Shown here one piece after another: positions 16,577 through 25,544 of a DNA stretch of 64,000 nt (the stretch's first letter is position 1; each line of letters starts with the position of its first letter). The stretch covers positions 1,017,133 to 1,081,132 of the forward strand of contig NZ_QAJL01000001.1 of assembly GCF_003852525.1 (NCBI RefSeq), given 5' to 3'. The notes beneath the pieces are model-generated. The model did not search any database and was not told the origin of the DNA. It saw only the letters and a list, made by a program, of their open reading frames with translations. The position numbers were made by a program, and so were the translations under genes. This stretch comes from Pedobacter sp. KBW06. GTDB taxonomy: Bacteria; Bacteroidota; Bacteroidia; Sphingobacteriales; Sphingobacteriaceae.

Positions 16577-18018
16577 TAATTTACTTTTCCTGCCGGCCTT
16601 CTGTTCGCACCGATACGTTTGGTCAGGCCATCTCCCAGGTCCTGTCTTGCTTCTTCCGCATATCCTTCGATCTTTTTAACGATCTCCGGGTAGCTTGCCT
16701 GTACATCATATTGTTCTCCAGGGTCATGCGAAAGGTTGTACAAAGCCATTTTCACCGGAGCATCAGGCGCAGGTCCCGGATATCCGTTTTTACCCGGCAA
16801 TCCGGCAGTATATGTTCTGGAACTATGCGGAAATACCAGTTTCCAGTTTTTATAACGCACTGCTTTCAGGTTATTGACATCATAGTAATAGTAAAAAACT
16901 TCCCTTGGTCCTTTCTCTGTTTTCCCGGTTAGAAGCGAAGAAAAATCCATTCCATCGATTCTGTTTTTAGGCAAAGCTGCTTTCGTGATGGAAACGATCG
17001 TTGGCAATAAATCGATATTGACCATCAGCTGGGAGTTGACAGTTCCTGCAGGAATTTTCCCTGGCCAGCGGATGATACAAGGTACCCTTGTTCCGCCATC
17101 CCAGGCCGTTCCTTTTCCTTCTCTTAAGCCACCTGAAGAGCCCGCGTGGTCGCCATAGTTTAACCATGGCCCATTGTCGCTGGTAATGATCAGGATCGTG
17201 TTTTCAGACAATTTCAGTTCGTCCAGGCGTTTCATGATCTGCCCTAGCGACCAGTCCAGTTCCATCACCACATCGCCAAACAAACCTTGTTCACTTTTCC
17301 CTTTGAACGCAGCAGATGCGGCTAAAGGAACATGTGGCATCGGCTGTGCGAGGTACAGGAAAAAAGGATCTTTTTTATGATTGCTGATAAACTCAACTGC
17401 TTTCTTTGTTAAGGTGCCTGTGAGTTTCCCCTGGTCTTCCAGGTTGTCATTATAGGCTACTACTTTATCTCCCTCCAGAATGGGCAAACGGGGGTACTTT
17501 CCCCTGTAGGTACTGGAGTCCAGTGCTTTTCCATCGTATCCTACCGGCCACATGTCATGAGAATACGGAAGGCCGTAAAAGCTGTCAAAACCGAAATGCA
17601 CAGGCAGGTAAGGTGCTTTTGAACCCAGGTGCCATTTGCCCAGCATTCCTGTTTTATATCCTGCCTTTTTCAATACGGAAGCAATTGTTTCTTCTGAAGT
17701 ACTTAAAGCGGTTTTGGCTTCGGGACTTAAAGCATGGGCCAGGCTCAGTCTGTTTGGGTAACATCCGGTCAGCAATGCGGCCCTGGAAGGACTGCAAACT
17801 GCCTGTGCTGCATTAAAATGAGTCAGGCGCATGCCTTCTTTTGCTGCCCGGTTAAAATTCGGCGTTGGAATACCGGTCATCCCGTAGGGTTCCGTATCTC
17901 CGTAGCCCATATCGTCCATATTGATGATGATGACATTGGGGCGGTTCGTCTTTTTATCCTGCGCATTTACCGACAGTGTCAGCGCAAGTAATCCTATGAT
18001 CAGTATCGTTTTTTTCAT
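16576..18018 (-). CDS. Secreted sulfatase (sulfatase 2)
   Basis: A formylglycine-dependent sulfatase of 480 residues with a signal peptide ending at L-S-V-N-A-Q. Asp35-Asp36 in N-M-D-D-M-G-Y-G-D bind the metal. The signature CSPSRAALLTG places the formylglycine residue at Cys75. Further active-site motifs are G-K-W-H-L-G near residue 127 and T-S-D-N-G-P-W near 280. Its layout resembles hexosamine-6-sulfatases and arylsulfatase A-like enzymes, which would suit the GH20 gene fused to it by a TAATG overlap. The preceding kduD gene ends only 4 bases away. The sulfate position is inferred from context. Confidence 0.92.
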   Translation of the reverse strand: MKKTILIIGLLALTLSVNAQDKKTNRPNVIIINMDDMGYGDTEPYGMTGIPTPNFNRAAKEGMRLTHFNAAQAVCSPSRAALLTGCYPNRLSLAHALSPEAKTALSTSEETIASVLKKAGYKTGMLGKWHLGSKAPYLPVHFGFDSFYGLPYSHDMWPVGYDGKALDSSTYRGKYPRLPILEGDKVVAYNDNLEDQGKLTGTLTKKAVEFISNHKKDPFFLYLAQPMPHVPLAASAAFKGKSEQGLFGDVVMELDWSLGQIMKRLDELKLSENTILIITSDNGPWLNYGDHAGSSGGLREGKGTAWDGGTRVPCIIRWPGKIPAGTVNSQLMVNIDLLPTIVSITKAALPKNRIDGMDFSSLLTGKTEKGPREVFYYYYDVNNLKAVRYKNWKLVFPHSSRTYTAGLPGKNGYPGPAPDAPVKMALYNLSHDPGEQYDVQASYPEIVKKIEGYAEEARQDLGDGLTKRIGANRRPAGKVN

Positions 18019-18022
18019 GCGC

Positions 18023-18793
18023 TTACCTCCCCATCCATCCGCCGTCTACGGTCATCACAGTTCCATGCATATAGTTCGAAGCTTCAGAAGCCAGGAAAAC
18101 AGTGGGCCCTTTAAAGTCTTCTGCCTCTCCCCATCTTCCGGCAGGAATGCGTTCCATAATCGAGCGGCTTCTGTTTTCATCGGCCCTTAAAGCCGTCGTA
18201 TTATCGGTAGAGATATATCCCGGTGCAATGGCATTTACATTCACCCCTTTTGATGCCCATTCATTGGCAAAGGCTTTTGTCAGCTGACCAATCGCACCTT
18301 TGCTCGCCGCATATCCCGGAACGGTAATTCCGCCCTGGAAAGTCAGCAATGAAGCCGTAAAGATCACTTTTCCGCTGCCTCTCAAAATCATCTCTTTTCC
18401 AATTTCACGGGTCAGGATAAAAGGGGCCGTTTGGTTTACTGCAATCACTTCATCCCAATATTCGTCTGAATGTTCTGCAATCGGCTGTCTCAAAATCGTT
18501 CCGGCATTGTTCACCAGGATATCAATCACCGGATGTGCGGCCTTCACCGTTTCGATAAAGCTTTTCAAAGAATTGCGGTCATTGAAATCACATTGATAAG
18601 CGGAGAAATTCCTGCCCAATGCTTTTACAGACTGTTCAACAGCACTATTTTCCAGTTCCAGGCTCGCAGATACGCCAATGATGTCGGCTCCTGCTTCGGC
18701 AAGGGCTTCGGCCATTGCCTTACCAATTCCGCGTTTACAACCCGTAACCAGGGCTATTTTACCTTTTAAATTAAATAAATTCAATACTGACAT
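18023..18793 (-). CDS. kduD: 2-dehydro-3-deoxy-D-gluconate 5-dehydrogenase
   Basis: KduD reduces 3-deoxy-D-glycero-2,5-hexodiulosonate to 2-keto-3-deoxygluconate with NAD(P)H in the cytosol. The 256-residue SDR protein has the cofactor motif TGCKRGIG (17-24), NNAG (95-98) and the catalytic triad Ser148, Tyr161 and Lys165. The opening F-N-L-K-G-K-I-A-L-V-T-G and the C-terminal H-G-T-V-M-T-V-D-G-G-W are typical of KduD. It directly follows the isomerase gene kduI (with DUF4861 between) and starts the tightly packed half of the operon. Related SDR dehydrogenases are possible, but the company of kduI and GH88 makes KduD by far the best fit. Confidence 0.92.
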   Translation of the reverse strand: MSVLNLFNLKGKIALVTGCKRGIGKAMAEALAEAGADIIGVSASLELENSAVEQSVKALGRNFSAYQCDFNDRNSLKSFIETVKAAHPVIDILVNNAGTILRQPIAEHSDEYWDEVIAVNQTAPFILTREIGKEMILRGSGKVIFTASLLTFQGGITVPGYAASKGAIGQLTKAFANEWASKGVNVNAIAPGYISTDNTTALRADENRSRSIMERIPAGRWGEAEDFKGPTVFLASEASNYMHGTVMTVDGGWMGR

Positions 18794-18804
18794 ATCTCTT
18801 AAGT

Positions 18805-19944
18805 TTATTGAACAGTTACTTTTAAAGGCTGTTCCAGTGCTTGTTTAAAATTGTTCAGGTAGTCAAACCATGCAGCTGCAGTGGTGATTTCCTGTGCTTT
18901 GTTCCATGCCGTGCCATTGTAATACACGATCGCTGTTCCGTTTTTTGTACTCGTCTGGGTTAGCAATTGTTCGTTGCTCACCTTCATTTTCAGTTTAGGG
19001 TCCGCTACGATGGTACCGACACCGGTGATGCCATCTGCGCCATGCTGAGGTTCCCAATAGCCCATGATTCCCTGTTGCTCATCCAATAAAAGCTTTCCGG
19101 GTTCTGCCCTTTTGATGATGCCGACTACAACCGGTAAGTCCTCTGTACCTGCATATTCATAGTTTGCTTCTACCTTATTCAAATGAGAACCGGCATCCAG
19201 CGAAATCGTTTTGGTTACTTTTACCGATTTTCCATCCACATCCCAGTTGTCGTAGCTCAGCTGGAAGGTAAAGCGCAAAGGTCCCTGATCCAGGATTTTC
19301 CAGTTGCGGTAATTCATCGGGTAATAGATTTTATCCTTCACAACAGGCGCAATGTCGCCTCCACCTAAAGTCAGGCCTACATGGTAATAGTCGTTGCCAT
19401 CCCCATGGTCGACATGGTATTCCCCTCTTTTATAGCGTTCGTTCAGGATCATCCTTGTGGTCCGTTTGCCCCAGATGTCTACTCCATAAGCCATTTCCTT
19501 TGGTGTTGCCTCCAAAGCTTTGCCATACATTCTGAAAGCTACTTTATCATTTTCCCAGGCAAAATCATCTTTACGTTCCGGCACATAACGGCCAAAAGTC
19601 TTCTGAACAGCTTTGGCTGCTTTCCCCGGAACAATGGATAGTTTAACCGCAGCATTTGGCGCCACATCCAGCTGAACCAGCAATTGCTGAGGATCGTCCT
19701 CTCCTTTATAGATCAGTTGAAAAGGGACTTCCTTGCTTGCGGCATTCAGTACTTTAAAATTTCCGGTATCGATGCCCGGGAATTTAGAAAGGATGCTTTT
19801 CCAGGAGATGGCCGTTACGGCTCCCGTTCTTTTTATTTTTGAAGTATTCTGAATGCTGACGATCGCTTTGCCGTTTTTTGTTTGCGCAGAAAGCACAAAA
19901 GGCAGGGTCGCGCATGCACACAAAAACAAGATTATTTTCTTCAT
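18805..19944 (-). CDS. DUF4861 family secreted protein
   Basis: The 379-residue product has a signal peptide (LFLCACATLPFVLSAQ) and the overall pattern of DUF4861, a beta-rich family often encoded in uronate or glycosaminoglycan loci of Bacteroidota. Recognisable segments are S-K-E-V-P-F-Q-L-I-Y, the central H-V-D-H-G-D-G-N-D-Y-Y-H-V-G and M-G-Y-W-E-P-Q-H-G. The clustered His/Asp residues could bind metal or sugar. A role as a glycan-binding or processing enzyme is inferred only from its place between kduI and kduD. A strong intercistronic hairpin lies just upstream. Confidence 0.8.
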   Translation of the reverse strand: MKKIILFLCACATLPFVLSAQTKNGKAIVSIQNTSKIKRTGAVTAISWKSILSKFPGIDTGNFKVLNAASKEVPFQLIYKGEDDPQQLLVQLDVAPNAAVKLSIVPGKAAKAVQKTFGRYVPERKDDFAWENDKVAFRMYGKALEATPKEMAYGVDIWGKRTTRMILNERYKRGEYHVDHGDGNDYYHVGLTLGGGDIAPVVKDKIYYPMNYRNWKILDQGPLRFTFQLSYDNWDVDGKSVKVTKTISLDAGSHLNKVEANYEYAGTEDLPVVVGIIKRAEPGKLLLDEQQGIMGYWEPQHGADGITGVGTIVADPKLKMKVSNEQLLTQTSTKNGTAIVYYNGTAWNKAQEITTAAAWFDYLNNFKQALEQPLKVTVQ

Positions 19945-19967
19945 TGGTTCCTACAGTTTAAGTTGAT

Positions 19968-19997
19968 AAGGCTGCCCGGAACATTCCGGGCAGCCTT
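19968..19997. promoter_or_regulatory. Intercistronic hairpin inside the uronate operon
   Basis: AAGGCTGCCCGGA pairs perfectly with TCCGGGCAGCCTT across 4 bases, a GC-rich 13-bp stem. No T-run follows in the direction of transcription. It may stabilise mRNA ends or set different expression of kduI and the downstream genes. Confidence 0.55.
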
Positions 19998-20006
19998 ACA
20001 AATGAT

Positions 20007-20849
20007 TTATCTCAGTTCGGTGATGGCACAGTGGTCCATATCTCCGTAATCCAGGTTCTCTCCCGCCATACCCCAGATAAAGGTATAATTGCTTGTCCCT
20101 GCTCCGGAATGGATTGACCAGTTCGGTGAAATGACCGCCTGTTCATTTTGCATCCAGATGTGTCTCGTTTCCTGAGGCTGTCCCAGAAAATGACAAACAC
20201 TTTGTCCTTGTGGCACTTCAAAATAGAAGTATACTTCCATCCTGCGGTCGTGGGTATGTGCCGGCATGGTGTTCCAGACACTGCCACTTTTCAGTTCCGT
20301 CATTCCCATTTGCAGCTGACAGGTAGGCAGCACACTGTTCACGATCAGTTTATTGATCACCCTGTGGTTTGCCGTTTCTGCCGAGCCCAGTTCTACCACT
20401 TCCGCTTCTGCTTTAGAAACTTTTTTCGAAGGGTAAGTATGGTGTGCAGGTGCAGAGTTGATGTAGAATTTTGCAGGGGCATTGCCATCGGCCGAGCTAA
20501 AACTCACTTCCTTTGTCCCTTTTCCTAAATATAAGGCTTCTTTGAAATCGATTTCATAACTCGTTCCATCAGCAACTACGGTTCCTTTTCCACCAACATT
20601 GATGATGCCCAGTTCTCTTCTTTCCAGGAAATAGTTTGCTTTCAGGTTTTCCGGATTGGAAAGTAATACCGTTTCTTTTACCGGCATCACCCCACCGAAA
20701 ATATAGCGGTCGTAATGAGATAAAGTCAGGTGGATGGCATCCGCTTCGAAAAGTTTTTCCATCAAAAAGTTATCGCGTAAAGCCTGGGTATCTAATTGTT
20801 TTCCTTCATTAGGGCTCAGTGCGAACCGGCTTTCAAAATATGTTTGCAT
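20007..20849 (-). CDS. kduI: 5-dehydro-4-deoxy-D-glucuronate isomerase
   Basis: KduI isomerises 5-keto-4-deoxyuronate, which forms spontaneously from unsaturated uronic acid, to 3-deoxy-D-glycero-2,5-hexodiulosonate. The 280-residue cupin-fold product carries the metal ligands His198, His200, Glu205 (in [15 protein letters not shown]) and His247. The opening with [14 protein letters not shown] and the [11 protein letters not shown] segment are diagnostic. It follows GH88 by 26 bases and acts on the product of that enzyme. Confidence 0.96.
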   Translation of the reverse strand: MQTYFESRFALSPNEGKQLDTQALRDNFLMEKLFEADAIHLTLSHYDRYIFGGVMPVKETVLLSNPENLKANYFLERRELGIINVGGKGTVVADGTSYEIDFKEALYLGKGTKEVSFSSADGNAPAKFYINSAPAHHTYPSKKVSKAEAEVVELGSAETANHRVINKLIVNSVLPTCQLQMGMTELKSGSVWNTMPAHTHDRRMEVYFYFEVPQGQSVCHFLGQPQETRHIWMQNEQAVISPNWSIHSGAGTSNYTFIWGMAGENLDYGDMDHCAITELR

Positions 20850-20875
20850 CTTATCTTTTTTTTGTTGTTAATATT

Positions 20876-22084
20876 TTATGATTTTAAGTACCAGTTTTTA
20901 TAACGGTGTAAAGCTTCCAGGAAGTAGTAATCCGCATAAGTTAAAGGCACATCAATTTCTGATTTATGAGGGATGGAACCTACGCTATGCATCAATAGGA
21001 AACCACCATTTTCTCCAAGTTTAGCACGATAAGCATCTGAAGCAAGGGAACGGATCATCTTTTCTGCCACAGCAACGTACATTTTACGGTCCTTTTTATC
21101 TGAATACTGCGCCAGTTCCAGTAAAGCAGAAGCATTTACCGCGGCGGCAGAAGCGTCGCGAAGTGCATTTGGAATTTCCGGTGCATCAAAGTCCCAGTAA
21201 GGCACCAGGTCTTTCGGCAGGTGCGGATTGGTAAGGATAAATTTGGCGATATTTTTGGCCTGGGTCAGGTAGCGTTTGTCTTTGGTAAAGCGGTACATCA
21301 TGGTATAACCATATAATCCCCAGCTCTGTCCCCTGCTCCATGCAGATTCATCAGCAGCGCCCTGAGCTGTTTGTTTCTTTACAACTTTACCCGTTTTCAT
21401 GTCATAATCTACCACATGGTAAGAACTGAAATCCGGACGGAAATGGTTTTTCAGGGTCGAGTTGGCATGGGTAATGGCAATCTCTTTATATTTTTTATCC
21501 CCGCCATGGTCGCTCACCCAGCTCAGCAATTCCAGGTTCATCATGTTGTCAATGATCACCGGGCCGCCCCATTTCTTACTCGCATTCCAGGATTGGATCA
21601 CTTTCGCCGCAGGACGGTACCTTGTGGTTAATGAAGCCGCAGCAGTATCGATTGTGGCTTTATCTTCCGCTTTGTTAAAAAGGCGGTAAGCATTTCCAAA
21701 ACTGCAATACATCATGAAGCCAAGGTCATGGTTTCCGGTATAATGTTTTTCCTTTTCAAGGATGCCAAGACGGGCATTTGCTTCTTTCAGGATCTCTGCA
21801 TCTTTGGTATACTCATAGATATACAAAAGGGTTCCGGGATAAAAACCACTGCACCACCATTTGGTATCGCTTGTCTGTACTTTATCTGTCTTGGCATTAT
21901 AGGTCTGAGGCATCACATCTGCCGGTACATTTTTGGCCAGCACCTTGTATTGCTGCTCCGCAAATTTAAATTGTTCATCAATCAACTGTCCCATTCCAAT
22001 CTTTCCCTCCTCATTCTGGGCCATTAAGACCATACTGTTCATCATCAAACAGCTAAAAAAAACTACAAGCTTCCGCATAATCAA
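20876..22084 (-). CDS. GH88 unsaturated glucuronyl hydrolase
   Basis: The enzyme hydrates the enol ether of 4,5-unsaturated uronic acid at the non-reducing end of oligosaccharides produced by polysaccharide lyases, releasing the sugar. The 402-residue product has a signal peptide ending at M-V-L-M-A-Q. Its (alpha/alpha)6 motifs include W-W-C-S-G-F-Y-P-G-T-L-L-Y near residues 76-88 and AWSRGQSWGLYG in the middle. It lies 45 bases behind lacI and heads the catabolic part of the operon. GH105 is less likely because of the GAG-type neighbours. Presence of this enzyme implies a lyase encoded elsewhere. Confidence 0.92.
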   Translation of the reverse strand: MIMRKLVVFFSCLMMNSMVLMAQNEEGKIGMGQLIDEQFKFAEQQYKVLAKNVPADVMPQTYNAKTDKVQTSDTKWWCSGFYPGTLLYIYEYTKDAEILKEANARLGILEKEKHYTGNHDLGFMMYCSFGNAYRLFNKAEDKATIDTAAASLTTRYRPAAKVIQSWNASKKWGGPVIIDNMMNLELLSWVSDHGGDKKYKEIAITHANSTLKNHFRPDFSSYHVVDYDMKTGKVVKKQTAQGAADESAWSRGQSWGLYGYTMMYRFTKDKRYLTQAKNIAKFILTNPHLPKDLVPYWDFDAPEIPNALRDASAAAVNASALLELAQYSDKKDRKMYVAVAEKMIRSLASDAYRAKLGENGGFLLMHSVGSIPHKSEIDVPLTYADYYFLEALHRYKNWYLKS

Positions 22085-22129
22085 TTATTTATTTCAAGTT
22101 TTATATTAAACACAGTATTCATTAACATT

Positions 22130-23164
22130 TTAAGAGGACATCCTTCTGATCAGGTCTACCGGGATCACGTAAGGCTTCGCCTTCAGTTCCGCGTTTTCAT
22201 GTCCGTTCTTCAGTAAATCCATCAGTACTTCTACAATCTTTTTACCTACCAGATCCGGATGCTGTTCAATCGTGGACAAGGAAGGGGAAATGATTGAGGT
22301 TCTCGGGTCATTGGAATAGCCGGTCATTTTCAGCGCATCCGGCACCACAATTCCATTCTCTTTTGCAAATTCCAAGGCCGCAATTGCCGTGACGTCATTG
22401 GCTGCAAACAAAGCATCAGGGACTACCGGTCCTCCGAACATTATGGACATGGCTTCCCTGGCATTTTCATGTGTCAGTTCCTGATGAAATACCCAGTCTT
22501 CATTTATTGGAAGCTGGTGCAGTTCCATGGCTTTCCGGTATCCTGCCGTGCGGTCCTGGTAAAGGTTAGAGGTCAGTTTTCCGGAAATATGTGCAATTCT
22601 TTTACAGCCCGTTTCAATCAGGTGGGACGTGGCCAGGTAACCGCCCCGGAAATCATCCCCTTTAATAAAAGTAGCATTGTAAGGATCCAACGGAACGCGG
22701 TCGTAAAAGATCACCGGAATCCCGCTGTCTACCAACCTGTTGAAATGGCTGAAATCCGTGGTTTGTAAGGTACAGGCCACGATCAATGCATCTACTCTCG
22801 AAGAATATAAGATCTCTGCCAGCTCCTGCTCCATCGTCAGGAGGTCATTAGATTGACAAATGATCAGGTTATATCCGTGTTTATGTAAGCTGTTCTGAAT
22901 CGTGGTGATGACCTCTGCATGGAAAAACATAGAAATGCGGGGAACGATCAGTCCGACGGTATGGGTTTTATTGCTCCTTAATCCGGAAGCCATCTGGTTT
23001 CTTCTGTAACCCAGTTGAGCCGCCATCTTCAGGATATCATTTTTCGTTTTCTCTTTGACATGAGGATGGTTATTCAGCGCTCTTGAAATTGTTGCCGGAG
23101 AAAGCTTTAAAGCTTCCGCAATGTCAAGAATCGTGTTCTCCTGTGGTTTTTTGTCCTTATTCAT
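22130..23164 (-). CDS. LacI family transcriptional regulator of the uronate operon
   Basis: The 344-residue product has an N-terminal LacI helix-turn-helix (residues 11-35, TILDIAEALKLSPATISRAL) with the hinge segment following. A periplasmic-binding-protein-like sensor domain spans about 65-340 (T-H-T-V-G-L-I-V-P-R-I). It most likely represses the catabolic genes until a uronate-derived inducer binds. It lies upstream of GH88 on the same strand with only 45 bases between, so it may be the first gene of the operon. A perfect palindrome of the LacI-operator type lies 61 bases upstream of its start. Confidence 0.93.
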   Translation of the reverse strand: MNKDKKPQENTILDIAEALKLSPATISRALNNHPHVKEKTKNDILKMAAQLGYRRNQMASGLRSNKTHTVGLIVPRISMFFHAEVITTIQNSLHKHGYNLIICQSNDLLTMEQELAEILYSSRVDALIVACTLQTTDFSHFNRLVDSGIPVIFYDRVPLDPYNATFIKGDDFRGGYLATSHLIETGCKRIAHISGKLTSNLYQDRTAGYRKAMELHQLPINEDWVFHQELTHENAREAMSIMFGGPVVPDALFAANDVTAIAALEFAKENGIVVPDALKMTGYSNDPRTSIISPSLSTIEQHPDLVGKKIVEVLMDLLKNGHENAELKAKPYVIPVDLIRRMSS

Positions 23165-23193
23165 TAATTAAATTGAAATTATTGGAAATTAAA

Positions 23194-23219
23194 CAAAGGC
23201 AAGCTAGTCATTTCTGCAA
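23194..23219 (-). promoter_or_regulatory. Possible promoter of the lacI-led operon
   Basis: Read leftward there is ATTG (from 23220), a 15-base spacer, then TGCCTTTG (23201 to 23194), a 7-of-8 match to TAnnTTTG. It is 30 bases upstream of the lacI start. The spacer is shorter than usual, so confidence is low. Confidence 0.3.
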
Positions 23220-23224
23220 TAAAA

Positions 23225-23238
23225 TGAAAACGTTTTCA
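23225..23238. promoter_or_regulatory. LacI-family operator palindrome
   Basis: TGAAAACGTTTTCA is a perfect 14-bp palindrome with the central CG typical of LacI/GalR-family operators. It lies 61 bases upstream of the lacI start and just upstream of the putative promoter. It is likely bound by the adjacent regulator. Confidence 0.7.
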
Positions 23239-23422
23239 GTAATTTAAAGGTGACAATATCTCCTTCATTATTTTGGCAATATATTAAGCGCAATTGACGC
23301 AGAATCCTTAAATCCCTGTTCCCTTAAGATCAGGGCCAGAACGACCATACCAACGTTTTACTAAGGTTTTCATAATTCAATAAAAAAATCTACCTTCCAT
23401 TTTTTATAGGAATTTCCAAGCT

Positions 23423-24163
23423 ATGCACGTAGGCCTTTTTATCCCCTGTTACATCGACCAGTTTTACCCCAATGCGGCAATTGCCACGTTGAAACTCCTG
23501 CAGAAATTAGGCGTTAAGGTGAGTTATCCCATTCATCAGACCTGTTGCGGGCAACCGATGGCCAACTCAGGATTTGAGCACCTTACGACTGGCTGCAATG
23601 ATCTTTTCATCAAAAACTTTGCGGAGTTTGATTACATCGTTTCTCCTTCCGGGAGCTGCGTTTTACATGTCAAAGAACACCTGCACAGTCAGGAGGAGGA
23701 AGAAAAGGCGGTCAATGTCCGTAAAAAAGTATATGAGCTGACAGAATTTCTAACCGATGTCTTAAAGGTGGATAAGCTCAGCGCACGTTTTCCTCATAAA
23801 GTAGGTGTGCACCAAAGCTGCCATGGTCAGCGCGGATTAAAGATGTCGCAGATGACTGAGCTTGTTGCCGCTCCATTTTCCAAGCCCATGCAATTGCTGC
23901 AAATGGTGCAGGACCTGGAACTGGTAGAATTGAGCCGTCCCGACGAATGCTGTGGTTTTGGAGGTACCTTTTGCGTGGCAGAAGAAGCGATTTCCGTGAA
24001 AATGGGGAAAGACCGCGTGGCGGATCATGTGAACCATGGCGCCCAATACATCACCGCTGCAGATATGTCCTGCCTGATGCATATGGAGGGAATTTTACGC
24101 CGCCAGAACAGTCAGGTGAAGGTTTTACATATCGCCGAGATCTTAAATGCAGAAGAAGTTTAA
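23423..24163 (+). CDS. lutA: L-lactate utilisation Fe-S protein LutA
   Basis: LutA, LutB and LutC together oxidise L-lactate to pyruvate. The 246-residue product has two CCG domains of the heterodisulfide-reductase subunit type, with C-C-G at residues 41-43 (HQTCCGQPMANSG) and again near 175 (DECCGFGGTF). These bind an Fe-S cluster. It also has a conserved H-Q-S-C-H motif near residue 131. It overlaps or abuts lutB (16 bases between stop and next start in the chosen model is only 4). The three genes run in the usual order, so this is a complete operon. Confidence 0.93.
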   Translation: MHVGLFIPCYIDQFYPNAAIATLKLLQKLGVKVSYPIHQTCCGQPMANSGFEHLTTGCNDLFIKNFAEFDYIVSPSGSCVLHVKEHLHSQEEEEKAVNVRKKVYELTEFLTDVLKVDKLSARFPHKVGVHQSCHGQRGLKMSQMTELVAAPFSKPMQLLQMVQDLELVELSRPDECCGFGGTFCVAEEAISVKMGKDRVADHVNHGAQYITAADMSCLMHMEGILRRQNSQVKVLHIAEILNAEEV

Positions 24164-24167
24164 ACAG

Positions 24168-25544
24168 ATGAACACAGGAACAAAGGACCACGCAGGATTA
24201 GCCGATATATTTAACGAAGACGAAGCACGTGTAGACTGGCATGATGAAACCCTTTGGTTTGTTCGTGCCAAACGGGATAAAGCAGCACATACCCTTCCTG
24301 AATGGGAAGCGCTCCGCGAAAATGCCTCAAAAATCAAAGACAATGTGCTGTCCAACCTGCATGATTATTTATTGCAGTTTGAAGCCAAAGCCCAGCAGAA
24401 CGGCATCACCGTACATTGGGCCGCCGATGCAGAAGAGCACAACCAGATTGTCCATTCGATATTAAAAGCACAAGGCGTTAGCCGGATTGTAAAAAGCAAA
24501 TCCATGCTGACGGAAGAATGTCACCTCAATGAGCACCTGCAAAAGAGCGGCATAGAGGTCATTGATACCGACCTTGGCGAGCGCATCGTGCAGCTCGCGG
24601 AGGAACCACCAAGTCATATTGTACTGCCTTGTATTCATAAAAAGAAAGAAGAGATCGGAGAATTGTTCCATGAACACCTGGGCACTCCCAAAGGGGAGTC
24701 AGATCCTCAGTTTCTGACTGCCGCGGCAAGGGTTCACCTTCGGGAGAAGTTCCTGACCCGGAAAGCAGCCATCACCGGCGTCAATTTCGCCATTGCGGAA
24801 ACCGGAGAATTTGTCGTTTGCACCAATGAAGGAAATGCAGATATGGGCGCACACCTTGCCGATGTACACATTGCCTGTATGGGCATTGAAAAGATCATCC
24901 CGAAAAGGAAACACCTGTCGGTATTTTTAAGGTTACTTGCCAGAAGTGCCACCGGACAACCGATCACCACTTATTCCAGTCATTTTAACAAACCCAGGGC
25001 CGGACAGGAAATGCACCTCATTCTGGTAGACAACGGACGGACCAGACAACTGGGAAGAGCCGATTTCCGCAATTCACTAAAGTGTATCCGTTGCGGCGCC
25101 TGTATGAACACCTGCCCCGTTTACCGCAGAAGCGGCGGACACAGCTACCATACCGCCATCGCCGGCCCGATAGGCTCTATCCTTGCGCCTAACCTGGACA
25201 TGAAGGAATATGCAGATTTACCTTTTGCCTCTACCCTTTGCGGTTCCTGCACCAATGTATGCCCCGTAAAGATCAACATCCATGAGCAATTGTATAAATG
25301 GCGGCAAGTCATCGTAAAAGAAGGTTATGCCGACACGAAGAAAGCGCTGGCAATGAAGGCAATGGATTTTACCCTATCCAGTCCTTTTCTCTATAAAACC
25401 GCAGGAAAAGCCGGCCGATGGGTCATCAAAAATGCACCTTTCATGGTTAACAATAAGCTCAATGCCTGGTATAAGCAACGCGACATGCCGGAGCCCCCAA
25501 AACAGTCATTCAGTGAATGGTACAAGAAAAACAACAATGAATAG
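24168..25544 (+). CDS. lutB: L-lactate utilisation Fe-S protein LutB
   Basis: The product has a LUD domain in the N-terminal two thirds (A-A-I-T-G-V-N-F-A-I-A-E-T-G). Two 4Fe-4S motifs follow, CIRCGACMNTCPVY near residue 306 and CGSCTNVCPV near residue 357. A C-terminal tail ends in Q-S-F-S-E-W-Y-K-K. The start at 24168 gives 458 residues and follows an AGAAGAAG stretch 9-16 bases upstream. An alternative in-frame ATG at 24147 would overlap lutA by 17 bases and is less likely. Electrons probably pass to the respiratory chain. Confidence 0.93.
   Translation: MNTGTKDHAGLADIFNEDEARVDWHDETLWFVRAKRDKAAHTLPEWEALRENASKIKDNVLSNLHDYLLQFEAKAQQNGITVHWAADAEEHNQIVHSILKAQGVSRIVKSKSMLTEECHLNEHLQKSGIEVIDTDLGERIVQLAEEPPSHIVLPCIHKKKEEIGELFHEHLGTPKGESDPQFLTAAARVHLREKFLTRKAAITGVNFAIAETGEFVVCTNEGNADMGAHLADVHIACMGIEKIIPKRKHLSVFLRLLARSATGQPITTYSSHFNKPRAGQEMHLILVDNGRTRQLGRADFRNSLKCIRCGACMNTCPVYRRSGGHSYHTAIAGPIGSILAPNLDMKEYADLPFASTLCGSCTNVCPVKINIHEQLYKWRQVIVKEGYADTKKALAMKAMDFTLSSPFLYKTAGKAGRWVIKNAPFMVNNKLNAWYKQRDMPEPPKQSFSEWYKKNNNE

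Noticed and set aside
25432..25536. An N-terminal extension of LutC
   Set aside because: The added residues lie inside lutB and do not resemble the family. The ATG at 25537 gives a standard LutC with an 8-base overlap.
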